Assembly (NCBI GenBank): GCA_018296165.2
Contig: JACKQL020000001.1
Coordinates: forward strand, 2,666,001 to 2,730,000
DNA length: 64,000 nucleotides
Origin: Termitomyces sp. T153
Taxonomy: Eukaryota; Basidiomycota; Agaricomycetes; Agaricales; Lyophyllaceae
Reading direction: 5' to 3'
In this document: positions 1-9,637 of the stretch, one piece after another
How positions within the stretch are numbered: the first letter of the stretch is position 1
Layout of the letters: each line of letters starts with the position of its first letter
Translations under genes and position numbers: made by a program
The notes under the pieces: generated by a model
Databases searched by the model: none
Told to the model about the DNA's origin: nothing
What the model saw: only the letters and a program-made list of their open reading frames with translations

Positions 1-1074
1 GATTTGGTAGACACAACAACCGACGAAGTCGGCGAGGGTATAAGGTGGGAGGGTTGCAGAAGTTCACTTTCAGTAAGAGAATCATTACGTCCGAATCTCG
101 CAGCACGTTGTCTAGCAAGGTTCTACATATATTAGTCCTTCAACAGACAGTTGGATCCAACAAGTGACAGCGGTCGACTTACGACATACTATAAAGATAT
201 GGATTCGCCAGACCAGAGATAAATCGATGAAGACGTACCTGCTTTTTGTCGACGATACTGGCGGGTCGGACTTGCTCGACTGTGGCACCTAGGGCCCGTA
301 ACGCAGAAATCTTTTCCTTCGCTACATCATCGGGCATAATGATGGCTTGAGTCGGCAATGAATCACAAAGATCATATCGGAAGATTTGGAAGACGTACTG
401 GCATCGTAGCCCCTAGTATTATGTCTTATGAGAAGAAGAATCGTCACGGTTGAAACGAGTAAACTCACTTTGCACGGGCAATAGTCGCGATGGAAATTCC
501 AGTAGATCCAACAGTCCCTTCGAAGATTCGTGAACCTGTATGTCGTCGTAAGAGCCCCAATCGTTCAGCGTCGTTGATCACTGAAAACGAAATTTTGATC
601 ACTTCTACATTCGAAGAACACGGGTGCTTACTGCGTAGGGCAACACGATCTTTGACACTTCCTCCAGGATTGAGAAACTACGTCACGTTTTAGGGGCATG
701 CACAATGGAAGGCGATACGACCCACTTCAGCCTTCCCAAGTATTTCGACACCAAGAGCATCGCTTAACGAATTGATTCTGACCAGAGGTGTGTTTCCTTG
801 GGTATTCAAATTAGGGTAGTCCTAATCGACACCCAAAATACAACACACCAATCAAGCCAGTGACACCCGAAACTACTTCGTCAATTCGCAGTTCAATCGG
901 CCGTGGAGTAAATTTTTCCGCTATTTTCTGTCGTTTTCGCGTCTGGTAGTATAAGGCCAGAGATGTCGAGGTCAGAGAAAGCGAGAATCCGATGATGATT
1001 CCGTATAGGACGTGTCGCGTTGTTGAATGTGAGGGCCAGCGTATCCAGGAGGGTAGTTGGGGAAACCAAAGCAT
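1..1074 (-). CDS. Cysteine synthase-like PLP enzyme, membrane-anchored (partial)
   Basis: Multi-exon gene on the minus strand, cut by the left window edge. GT-AG exons in transcription order: 1074-849, 796-726, 677-632, 580-469, 412-399, 345-239, 188-183, then 122 to the edge. Joined, they give family hallmarks of fold-type II PLP enzymes: [11 protein letters not shown], the PLP-lysine segment [13 protein letters not shown], the substrate/phosphate loop [15 protein letters not shown], then a MPDD segment and GATVE. This matches O-acetylserine/O-succinylhomoserine sulfhydrylases that make cysteine. Residues ~22-42 form one hydrophobic helix followed by a basic stretch (TRKRQK), as in fungal cysteine synthases anchored in the mitochondrial outer membrane, so an anchored location is inferred. 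The start is the only Met before the helix in frame. The 14-bp and 6-bp exons are less certain. Cystathionine beta-synthase is the main alternative. Confidence 0.85.
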
Positions 1075-1536
1075 TTGGTCTCAATGAAGATGGAGGTCAT
1101 GAAGAACGTCCCGTCGCCCGATTTCATCATTCAAGGAGTAACTAGTGATCCCGACATAACAACGTATATATTCAACCTTTTCTCTTTATACGTAGATGCA
1201 TTTCCCTCACATATAGCGGCCGAAACTCTAGTCTTTTGTTTTCCGAAGATACTTCATCGACATTCGCTGTCAGTCTATTTCCCGTGCATTGACACGGTCG
1301 TTCATTTTGATGACTTGAACATTGGAATCCGTGCCGTAAGGGTCCTCAGTCAACAATCCCGTGCACATGCTGAAGCACCGTGCCACAGTGCCTACGTGCT
1401 TCAGAGCCCTTAATAGTATATATACCAATTGCGACATACGGACAAAATCGCAGTGGCATGTTCCCGCGAGGGTACCGAAAGATCATCTGCTAGAACCATT
1501 TCTCCGTTAACACCTTCACAGCTCACAAGACGCGCA
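1075..1536. promoter_or_regulatory. Divergent intergenic region with a TATA-like box
   Basis: Shared upstream region of the minus-strand cysteine synthase gene and the plus-strand CoA-binding gene. A TATATATA run at 1417-1424 followed by CCAAT lies about 113 bp before the ATG at 1537. An open frame across 1057-1413 has no recognisable motif and overlaps the start of the opposite gene, so it is not called. Confidence 0.4.
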
Positions 1537-2163
1537 ATGTCTCTTGCTCACTACAACTTTGGTGCTATGACCGATGCCCAGAAGGTTGTTGGGAAGGCTT
1601 TTCTGAAGAAGTCTACCTTCGCAGTTGTTGGCGCGTCGAAAGATCAGATGAAAGTTGGGAATAAGGTAGCTTCCATCTTTGAGCATGACGAGGACTTGGA
1701 TAACTTTGAAATTTACAGGTACTTCGCTGGTACCAGGCCAGGGGTCTTGATGTTATCCCTGTCCATCCAGTTTGTTTGCTTACAGTGCCTTGCAATTTCA
1801 CCTAATCACATCCTGGTGTCATACAGAAGGAGCCCGAGCTGGAGGGGCTCAAGACTATCACCGAGATCTCTCAATTGTCCTCGCCTTCGACAACTGCACT
1901 CAGTATCATTACACCTCCCCAAGTACGCTCCACCATCACTGCGTGCCTCGAGCTACACAGCCCCTGACATCGGATTGTGGCAGATCACCCTTTTAGTCCT
2001 GGAAAAAGCCAAGGAACTCAATGTTCCCTCTTATTGGATCCAGGCTGGCGCTGAAGATGAAACTGTTCTCAAATATATTGAAGAGAATGGTTTGAGCGAC
2101 CGTGTCGTTTGCGGTGGTCCATGTATCCTTGTTCTTGGAGATGGAATCCGTAGTCATTTGTAA
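1537..2163 (+). CDS. CoA-binding domain protein, copy 1
   Basis: Exons 1537-1665, 1719-1769, 1827-1922 and 1984-2163, all introns phase 0 (53, 57 and 61 bp), giving 151 residues. The protein is a single Rossmann-type CoA-binding domain (CoA_binding_2, YccU-like): Gly-rich loop AVVGASKD near residue 30, DVIPVHP at the end of strand 2, and a C-terminal GGPC. The length fits single-domain members of the family (about 140 residues). The start at 1537 is preferred because it places the loop ~30 residues in; an upstream in-frame ATG at 1429 would add a basic tail unlike the family. The family is thought to bind CoA or a nucleotide, with no settled reaction. It lies about 340 bp before a paralogue in the same orientation. 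Confidence 0.85.
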   Translation: MSLAHYNFGAMTDAQKVVGKAFLKKSTFAVVGASKDQMKVGNKVASIFEHDEDLDNFEIYRYFAGTRPGVLMLSLSIQFVCLQCLAISPNHILVSYRRSPSWRGSRLSPRSLNCPRLRQLHSVSLHLPKYAPPSLRASSYTAPDIGLWQITLLVLEKAKELNVPSYWIQAGAEDETVLKYIEENGLSDRVVCGGPCILVLGDGIRSHL

Positions 2164-2503
2164 CGTGTATCTCCCCAAATCTCACGCTACGAACGACATC
2201 ACTGAAGAAGTGAATTGTTAATTTTCCTTATCACCGTGGATCTAAGGAAAACATGGACATCTAAACTGACAAGAATGTTCGTTACTGGTACTCGAGTCCT
2301 CTTTTCCCGCCCATCCCGCGGCTCTGGAGGCCGCGGCGAGTCTTCGTCATATACATCGTGAAATTCATCAAACTATGTCTGGCATCGACCCTAGGAGTTA
2401 TGTACATATGTACTCCAGTCATGAGATCATCCGAACCTATGATCTCTCTCAAATAGCGGTTGTCCTCAGATATTCCCCATCCCCTCTGTTGCCTGATTAC
2501 GCC

Positions 2504-3109
2504 ATGCTTACTACAACACTCCCTCGTTGCAACAAGCAAGAAAGATTCTTTGCCTCATCACAATTCGCTGTCATTGGCGCATCTTCAGATACTTCGAGAC
2601 TAGCAAACGAGGTATCTCGTAACCACTCGTTTCTTACGATGACTAACGACTATCAGGTGTTGGACTGGTATCGAGACAAACACATGGATGTGATACCTGT
2701 CCATCCAGTCAGTTGGCATGCTGAATGAATGCTACATTACCCTTCATTAATGAGATACAGGAAGAGAAAAAACTGGAGGGTTTAAGTGTTATACCCTCAA
2801 TATCCAGGCTACCATCGCCGTCGACGACGGGGCTTACGATAACGGCAACGCCACAAGTATGTACTAGGAAATGTATCACCTTTAAACTTGTTATCTTTAC
2901 TTCGACAGGTTACACTCTCATTGCTCAAACAAGCTCACAAGCTTTCCATCCCTACAATATGGATACAACCTGGGGCAGCAGATCAATACGTCATCGATTA
3001 TATTGAAGCAAACAATTTGTCAGAAAAGGTCATTTGGGGCGGCCCCTGTATTCTGCGAGAAGGCGACTATCTCATCCAAAGAAGATGGTTTGACGAAACT
3101 TACTCGTAA
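2504..3109 (+). CDS. CoA-binding domain protein, copy 2
   Basis: Exons 2504-2611, 2657-2707, 2761-2856 and 2909-3109, introns 45, 53 and 52 bp, phase 0; 151 residues. Motifs: AVIGASSD near residue 24, DVIPVHP, WIQPGAAD and GGPC. Exons 2 and 3 are exactly the same length as in copy 1 (17 and 32 codons), so the gene is a tandem duplicate with conserved intron positions. It differs in having a shorter N-terminus and a longer C-terminal tail ending RRWFDETYS. Open and correctly spliced as read, so probably functional. Same likely ligand (CoA) as copy 1. Confidence 0.85.
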
Positions 3110-3780
3110 TAAAAGTAACAGTTGAAGTAAAAAGTGAACATTGAGTGTTGATGGATTGCTCTTACTTCTATATCCGCTGGGGCCGCGCCCTATGCCGGGA
3201 ACATTTAGTTTCATTGGATTTTCAGTTCCCGCCATTCTGTCAACTGTCAAGATAGGCCAAGTTACAGGAAAATTCTGGTATGCCATATCATCACACCAGG
3301 TTGTACCTGATAGTTGCGTCAGAACCAGTCCCTGATTCGGAAGACCAGATGCACCTGGAAGATACAAGGGAGAGGCAGACTCCAACAAGGTGCCAACAGA
3401 GGCTGAACTCGATATCAAAGGATAAAGCTAAACTGTATGAGGACGTATCACAAGAGGACCGTGACGAAGAACTAGAACTAGTAGTCGCGGATACACAATA
3501 TCCTACCAGAAGGGAATACAAAGCATGGAAGTCAGCTAGGATAGACTGACCCAGGGTCGAAACCGCTAGAGAAAGGTCCGAGGAAACAAAGCCCACTCTA
3601 TGCGTAAGGGCATTTCCCCTACGATGGGGGCTGAAGCAACCATGGAGATTTTCGAATCTATCCTACTTTCTGACCGCTAGAAGCTACCTATGCGGATACG
3701 TCTAGCAGTCCATAGAACCAGCGAAAAAAGAAAGCAAAATTGTCAAGCGCTCGCTCGGAACTTTGGTACATGATAATTTG
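3110..3780. other. No supported gene
   Basis: Short overlapping frames on both strands (for example 3280-3549 plus and 3020-3418 minus) show no recognisable motif and no convincing splice structure. I see nothing I can name here. Confidence 0.5.
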
Positions 3781-4069
3781 TATCTACCTAGGTTGGCTTT
3801 GGCCCGGCTCACGTCGAAAGCCGGAGCCGGCGGCTCAGGCCGGACTCCAGTAGTTACTTACAGATACAAACAACAACACATTTTTGATCGCTGTTTGTAA
3901 CTTCGATGTCGACGACTTCAATCTAAGCTCTCACAGTGCTGAAGGATGACAGCGTCGCCATGCAAATTCAACAGAAATAGCCAATACTTTACTGCCTATG
4001 GACATGACATGATGTATAAGATGTGAGCTTTTTCTTTGATCGACCTTTCCTTGCCCCCATTCTATAGGC

Positions 4070-4441
4070 ATGGAAATGCCTACCATCGCTGCAATTCAGT
4101 CGCTTGTAAAGACTCTTACTGCTCTATCTTCTGATTTACCTCTGTCTATCAAACAAGGCAGCAAGTCTGATAAAATATGGGTTGTAATGAACACGGGAGA
4201 AGGCAAGACTCTGCATGAAATTTTCAACAGACACTTCGATGCCATGTTCGGTGATGACTGTCATGATTCTAATGGATGTCTGGAGCATGTCCGCAGGGGG
4301 AAATTGGGCCTTGGACTTGTCTGTTCATATCTTTCGAAAATTGACTGGACGACAAACTTCTCTTTGGATCTGGTTGAGATCAAGCTTCAGGGACTTGTAG
4401 CCAGATCTCAAACACCTTCAGTAAGTTCTTGGATGTGGTAA
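4070..4441 (+). CDS. Unrecognised reading frame inside the hAT relic
   Basis: A 123-residue open frame starting with two close Met codons (MEMPTIAAIQSLVK). It has no domain I recognise. Directly downstream the reading seems to continue after a possible intron into transposase-like sequence, so it may be an exon of the hAT gene or an unrelated capture. Function not assigned. Confidence 0.3.
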   Translation: MEMPTIAAIQSLVKTLTALSSDLPLSIKQGSKSDKIWVVMNTGEGKTLHEIFNRHFDAMFGDDCHDSNGCLEHVRRGKLGLGLVCSYLSKIDWTTNFSLDLVEIKLQGLVARSQTPSVSSWMW

Positions 4442-4489
4442 GTCATTTTTGACTGCTTCACCATGGAAAAACAGCTCTAATCACAGAGG

Positions 4490-4990
4490 ATCCAGACTGG
4501 CCCTGGTTGCGATACTTCAATGAGTATATAAACTCTGAAGTAAAAGTAGCGGACAGTTTGTCAACAATTGAGTGATGGGGCGTGAGTTATCTTTTGTCTT
4601 CTGCAGTTCTTAGTATCTCATATCCTCCTTCAGTTTAACTCTTGTCAACTCCACCCAGCTTGGGGATCTCTCGCTTGTGATTATCTGTCAATAATGGCAA
4701 CATTGGTTTCAAGCAAGCATGCCTTTTCACAAGGTGGCTTAATGACCACTAAGCAATGGAATTGACTGAAGGGTGATATAGTGGAAGCACTGCAGTGTTT
4801 GAAGTGTGCTATACACCATGATCTGCTCTTCAAGAAACCTGGTCCTTCATTGCTATATGAGGCAGAGCTTGAGAAGGAGAATGATGAGGAAGATGGCAAA
4901 CCTAAGGAGGAGGGTTGGGATCAATTGCTTTTCAATGATGAAGATGACAACAGTTTCAATATGGACATTGACCTTGACTCCAAGTTGTAG
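4490..4990 (+). pseudogene. hAT transposase C-terminal dimerisation domain (relic)
   Basis: Reading in frame pieces gives EDPDWPWLRYFNEYI, then TIE-stop-WG where hAT proteins have an EWW signature, then DYLSIMATLVSSKHAFS, which corresponds to the conserved VSSERAFS block of the hATC domain, and finally DIVEALQCLKCAIHHDLLF with an acidic tail ending at 4990. A possible intron (donor near 4578, acceptor near 4606) separates the first parts. At least two stops interrupt it. The hATC domain normally mediates dimerisation of the transposase; here it cannot be made intact. Confidence 0.7.
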
Positions 4991-5154
4991 AAGTGCCATG
5001 TTACCTATGCATTGTAATTCTTTGAGAAAATGTGTTTTGTCTGCTCAAAGCTGTGGCCTGGGCCAAGCCAAGCCAGAGCCAGGCCACTATTGGGAGCTTG
5101 GGCTTGGCCCAGGTATTGGTATGAGCCAGAGCCATCTCAAGCTGGGCCAAAGCC

Positions 5155-6345
5155 ATGGCTTTCAGGCCAAGCTGGGCCAGAACAACACTATATCTACCTT
5201 ACCATGATGTACCACCACCTCACATCCACACAAACAATCCTGAGAACTCAGCCAGTTGAAATTGGGTGCCTTGATGTTGAACGTTTAGTTATTGACTTCG
5301 CCGATTGCTAGACAATTGGTTCAATATAGCGGCAGCAACGTTCAGTGACATGTTACCAGTTTTATGACCAAACTGTCCAAAACGTTCACAAGGGACACCA
5401 ACATCTCTCTTCCAGCTTCCGATAGATCTACGAAGTACTCTCGAAATGATTCGAAATCTTTTAAGGAATCTTCATCTTGGTCAACGATCTAACATGTTTC
5501 CCAATACCTTTGTGGTTGTGATGGGCACCCAATACTTCCGCATGGAAGCTGAAGGTTCTGACCGTCAGATACGCGACTATGGTTTGATGGAGCTGGATAG
5601 GATGTAAGGTCAAACCATATCAGGCTATCTCCACCTGTTTTTCCAGGCAGAAGCCAAAGACATCTTTACCCAATTCTTGAATAAAGGTCTTCCAATCAAG
5701 TCTTGACTCTTAGAGATGGACAATCTAGTGCAGTGGATCAGTTTGCAACAGAGAGGTAATAATGGATTGAAAGTTCAAGTCATTCTTGATGTCTTGTTGT
5801 TCACCTTTCTCTTGCAGTGCCTTGTCAGTAACCCTCCCTATTACAATTGCACATTTGCTTCACAAGATGAGAATCTTTTATGCATTGCTGATAATATAAT
5901 GTCCAGGTCATCCAAATTGATGCACAGCTTTTCAAATGTCTCACCACCACCAACACCTTTGCCTACACAGAGAGAAAATGATAGATAACATTCCAGATCT
6001 ACAATATTCTACAGCACCTTTGCCTACAACAGAAACAATAGATAATATTCTAGATCCACAATATTCTATAGGTTCATGACAGAAGGAACAACTTAATTCT
6101 TTTTCAAAAAGTTTTTCAGACCTTGCGATTGCTCTCCTGCTGCTTAAGAGTCTCCAAGTCTTTTGCAAAATGAAACAGATCAGGCATATACTTCTCCTAT
6201 TCTGGCGTGCTCTTCACAGTAGCAGTAGAACTGGAACCTTAGGTGAATGATTCGGCTGAGAAGTTAACATGCTCAAGATCTTACCTGAAGTCTCGGCCTC
6301 TGCCCAAGACACTCTTTGGGAATGGATAATAATTTTGTAGGACAA
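5155..6345. other. Uncharacterised AT-richer stretch
   Basis: No gene could be assigned. A 90-residue frame at 5716-5988 has a hydrophobic middle but no motif. The stretch includes a short imperfect tandem duplication (listed separately) and may contain further decayed transposon sequence leading into the pol relic at 6350. Confidence 0.4.
5956..6071 (+). repeat. Imperfect tandem repeat, two ~58-bp units
   Basis: Two consecutive units both begin TTGCCTACA, continue through AGATAA-AT-TTC-AGATC and finish with ACAATATTCTA. They differ at several positions and by a small indel. Confidence 0.6.
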
Positions 6346-6349
6346 GCTC

Positions 6350-7370
6350 ATTGCCAAGTCTCAGAAGACTTCCAAATCAAGTGCAATATTGTTGGCAACC
6401 CCCGAGTGACCATGCCACCCCTCAAACCAGTTGCTTGACAGAAGAACACAAGAAGACTTTTGTCAGCAAACACAACACAGGTTTCCTCACTACCAATAAA
6501 CTTAATGTACTGGTTGACCTTGAAGTAGCTAAGCAAAACATGGTAAGCTCTGCCTTGTCCCACATTACAATTCAACATTTTGGAGTACTGCCTTTCCCAG
6601 ACCAATTGACAGAATTGTTTGCTGGCTGCATATGTGGCACTACACTTGACCTCTACATTGGCTGCAATAAGCACTTGTACCATCCATGTTCCCATGACTC
6701 AACAACATTCCAGACTCCTTTTGACACTGACACCTTCCAACTCATGATGCTACCAATGGGCTGAACAAATTCCATACTGATCTTTCATGACAAGATCACC
6801 TTCATTCTGAAATCCTCCATAACATACTGCCTATCATTGACAATGTTGGCACTCAAGGCCCCAAGGACTGGATCCAAGTAGATGGCATTTCTGCTAAGCC
6901 TTCCACTAACCCAAACATTTACCTAGTACTCTGGGGGTTTTTGAACCATTCTCCAGTGCACATTCTCCAGTGCATGAAGTACTGCAGCAGTATGTTTTCT
7001 GGCCATAAACTTGTCCTTTTCACTTCTCAGTTTAAGATCTCCAGACATGTTTGCACACCTGAAGGCTGTGTTTCCAATGAGAGTCATTTGGCACTGATTG
7101 AGCACTTGGGACCTTGTCAGTTGCTATTAGCAGTTTATGCCTTTGTTAGTACCATTGGTGCCTTTTGAATTTTTGTTAAAAATTTTGTGCATCATGTTCA
7201 CCACCTGATAAAACTTACTCATGCTGGCTTTGAATTTGGCCCTGATCAGATCCATGTGCAATACAGTCTTGTTAAAGCACTCGAAGATGCTAAGCCCCTT
7301 GTCCCCATTGACTATGAATCAGCTGATCCCACTATCCTAGCTGTCAATTCCTCATATATTGCTGCCAGTT
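6350..7370 (+). pseudogene. Ty3/gypsy reverse transcriptase relic (family 2 type)
   Basis: Translated pieces match element A of this window (47000-48260) block for block: a GFLTTNKLNVLVD segment, then GVLPFPDQLTELFAG, TTFQTPF, LPMG, a degenerate FIDD region, STFSGHKL-like sequence, and the connection-domain piece FEFGPDQIHVQYSLVKALED with PIDYESADPTILAV. The text between the first two blocks is missing relative to A (a deletion). Stops and frameshifts are frequent from ~6760 on. No LTR adjoins it, so it is a detached fragment. Confidence 0.8.
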
Positions 7371-7985
7371 AGGGTGTTGGAGGTGAACACTTGACTGCTC
7401 AGCTGGATATAGGTGATGCAGGACTGAAGAAGGTACTCTCCAGCCTTGCAGTCACATAAACATTCAGAAGTGTAGAGCAGAGAATTTTTGTGTGGAGCAT
7501 CAAGATATCATAGCAAAGTGCAGAAACAAAATGTTCTGCAGCTGCTGGGGATGTAGAGGGAGCAATAGAAGGAGGTTGGAGATACTCCAGGATGACCTGG
7601 AGTGACAGGGATACAGACTCAGTGGTTTGATATAATTTGGAAAGTTTGGCAGTGTAAGAGGTAAGGGAGGCTTGGGTAAGTTGCACCTGTATATCTAGAG
7701 TTAACAAACAACTCAAGGCATTGTCTTATGGGCTTGAAGGATCAGAAGGAGGTGTTGGAGGAGTCTGGTGTAGGAGATGATGATGATGATGATTTGTCCT
7801 ACACCTGCTGGGGCCTTGCTCTATGTTGGGGTCTACTTGTAGCTACTCTTCTACATACATGCCCTGTCTAAACTAGTCTCCAATTTGATTTTTCATGCCT
7901 GGATTTGGGCTGGTGGCCATATTATGCTGGTATGGGCATGTGTACTGTGAATTATTGGTGTTAGTGATGTAACTGGTCCAGTTCT
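7371..7985. other. Unassigned stretch with a GAT microsatellite
   Basis: Contains a short run of GAT repeats near 7770-7792 and an open minus frame at 7399-7716 without recognisable motif. The right part is probably the 3' untranslated end of the LINE that follows on the minus strand; whether the GAT run is its tail is uncertain. Confidence 0.35.
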
Positions 7986-8000
7986 TCTTCCCCTCTTCCA

Positions 8001-8478
8001 TTACCTCACTTCCCTTCCTCTGGTCTTTGGCTTGGTGTTTACCATGTCCTCTGTAGTTGTCAGGTCTCTGTAGGTCCTCTCAAACCTCCTTGTGCTGTTG
8101 ATGTACTGGAATAGTGCTTTTGTGGCTTTGGTGTTGCTTAGAAGCTTGCTCCAGGCCCCTGTCCCTAGCTCTACTGTTTTGGCCAGTTCACACTGTTGCC
8201 TTTTATAGTCACTGCAGTGGAGAAGATAATGCTTGATGTCCTCCTCCATGTGTCCACATGCTCTGCATGCCAGGCTGTCAGCTCTCCTGAACCTGTGCAG
8301 GTACTGGTTAAGGGGGCAATGTCCTGTGGGCAGTTGCGTCAGGATGGATGCCTGTCTGCATGGTATGCTCACTAGCATCTGCTGTATGGCTTTTATGTTG
8401 GGTGCATTTGGGTCTATGGTTTTTAGTCTGTTAAATCTGGGCAACTTGCAGATATGCCTTTTTGCTGCATCTTTTCTC
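8001..8478 (-). pseudogene. LINE ORF2 C-terminal region
   Basis: Minus-strand frame with the usual end of Tad1-type ORF2: LPTGHCPLNQYLHRFRRADS, a zinc-binding-like C-x2-C...H-x4-C block (CRACGHMEEDIKHYLLHC) and LFQYINSTRRF. It is the continuation of the RNase H region at 9638-9800, separated from it only by the inserted LTR and its CATTG duplication. Confidence 0.75.
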
Positions 8479-8483
8479 CATTG

Positions 8484-9632
8484 TGTCAGGTTCTGCTGAC
8501 CATGGGGGCTCAGCTACACTGGGCAAGTCCTTACTAGGTGGACATGATTCCCTGCACTAACAACTGGGCATTTGGAGGTGTCCCAAACATTGGGGACTTG
8601 TGAGGATAGTTGGTGGAGATTGATCCGAGCAAGTCCAGGGAGGTCTGGAGGAGTAGGGGATGAGCTGAAGAGAAGGGGGACGGGCTTGGTGGGGTTCAGG
8701 CACAAGTCTGTATGCAAGTATTGTGAGTGTGGAGGGGGCAGAGGCTATGCAAGTGATGGAAGTGGAGCCGGAGTTTGATGAGGGGATCAATGGAGGTTGA
8801 TAGAGTTTGGAGCCGAGCATGTAGCGAGGTCCGGAGTTGGTTAAAGAGTGTTTGGGATTTGTAATTGTAATTGTGGGGTTTGCAAAAGCATTAAGGTTGG
8901 GAAAGATAGGAATATGATGGATGGGACAGATCAAATAAGATGAGATGGAGTCAAACAAAATGAGATGGAGTTGAGATGAGATTGAGATGAGAACAAGAAT
9001 AGATTCAGGCAGAGATATAAAACAATAATGAAAATGATAATGGAATAGAGATGAGACAAGACTGGGAGACTGAGAGTAAGAAAACAAGACACAGAACATG
9101 AAACATGAGAGAGAAACAATCAGACCATAGGTAACATTAAGCAATATCAAGACTAGAGTACAAAGAGCTACTCTATATCTTATATACTGACTACTGGAGA
9201 GCTCTGGGGAATGTCAGCTGTGGTGGTGGGGCTTGGCAGAGCTCGATTTAGTTGATGGGTGTCAGTTACAATCAGAGGGCAGGCTGTATTGATATGTTGA
9301 TGGGATCAATTGGTGATGCGGGCTGTTTTGAGGTCATTGTGATACTCCAAAGTAAGTTGGAGGAACCAGGGTATTGAGTTGATGATGTGTAATGGGGTCA
9401 GGCATGGTGGGGGGATGGTCCCAGGGGCTCAGGAGATCCAGGAGAAGTGTTGCCAAATGTGGGGAAGACATTGGAGTTGGCCAGGGGGCCATTGGAGTTA
9501 GCTGAGGATGCATTGGAGTTAGCCAGAGTAGGCACGGAGCACTGTGGAAGTTTGGCAAGGCATTGGGGGAGGTTCTGGGGGGGCAGGGGGTCATTGGGTG
9601 ATGTACAGGGGTCCAGGGAATGGGTCGTGACA
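8484..9632 (-). mobile_element. Solo LTR, family 1, inserted in the LINE (TSD CATTG)
   Basis: Begins TGTCAGG and ends CGTGACA on the plus strand, that is TGTCACG...CCTGACA in its own orientation, 1149 bp. Perfect 5-bp target duplications CATTG at 8479-8483 and 9633-9637. Contains the family TATA (near 9180) and the conserved AATATCAAGACT block downstream of it. No internal sequence, so it arose by LTR-LTR recombination. Confidence 0.93.
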
Positions 9633-9637
9633 CATTG

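Larger units (their letters stand above)
3795..5154 (+). mobile_element. Decayed hAT-like DNA transposon
   Basis: Inferred element bounded by inverted subterminal repeats: 3795-3810 and the reverse complement of 5139-5154 agree at 14 of 16 bases. Both ends lie in GGCC/GAGCC-rich clusters (3795-3850 and 5050-5180), the kind of subterminal repeat many hAT elements carry. The inside holds a hAT transposase C-terminus. At ~1.4 kb it is too short for an intact hAT, so it is probably internally deleted. Exact termini and the 8-bp target duplication expected of hAT were not identified. Confidence 0.45.

Noticed and set aside
1057..1413. 118-codon plus-strand frame
   Set aside because: Overlaps the start of the opposite cysteine synthase gene and its promoter; no recognisable domain.
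3020..3418. 132-codon minus-strand frame
   Set aside because: Overlaps the last exon of the second CoA-binding gene in antisense; no motif, no conserved counterpart in copy 1.
7770..7792. GAT repeat considered as part of a tandem array or CRISPR-like repeat
   Set aside because: Only about six units of a trinucleotide; a plain microsatellite.
8557..9150. Long open frame on the minus strand (197 codons), Ser/Pro/hydrophobic
   Set aside because: It lies wholly in a solo LTR and recurs in other LTR copies (for example 31645-31969) as a composition effect; no protein motif.
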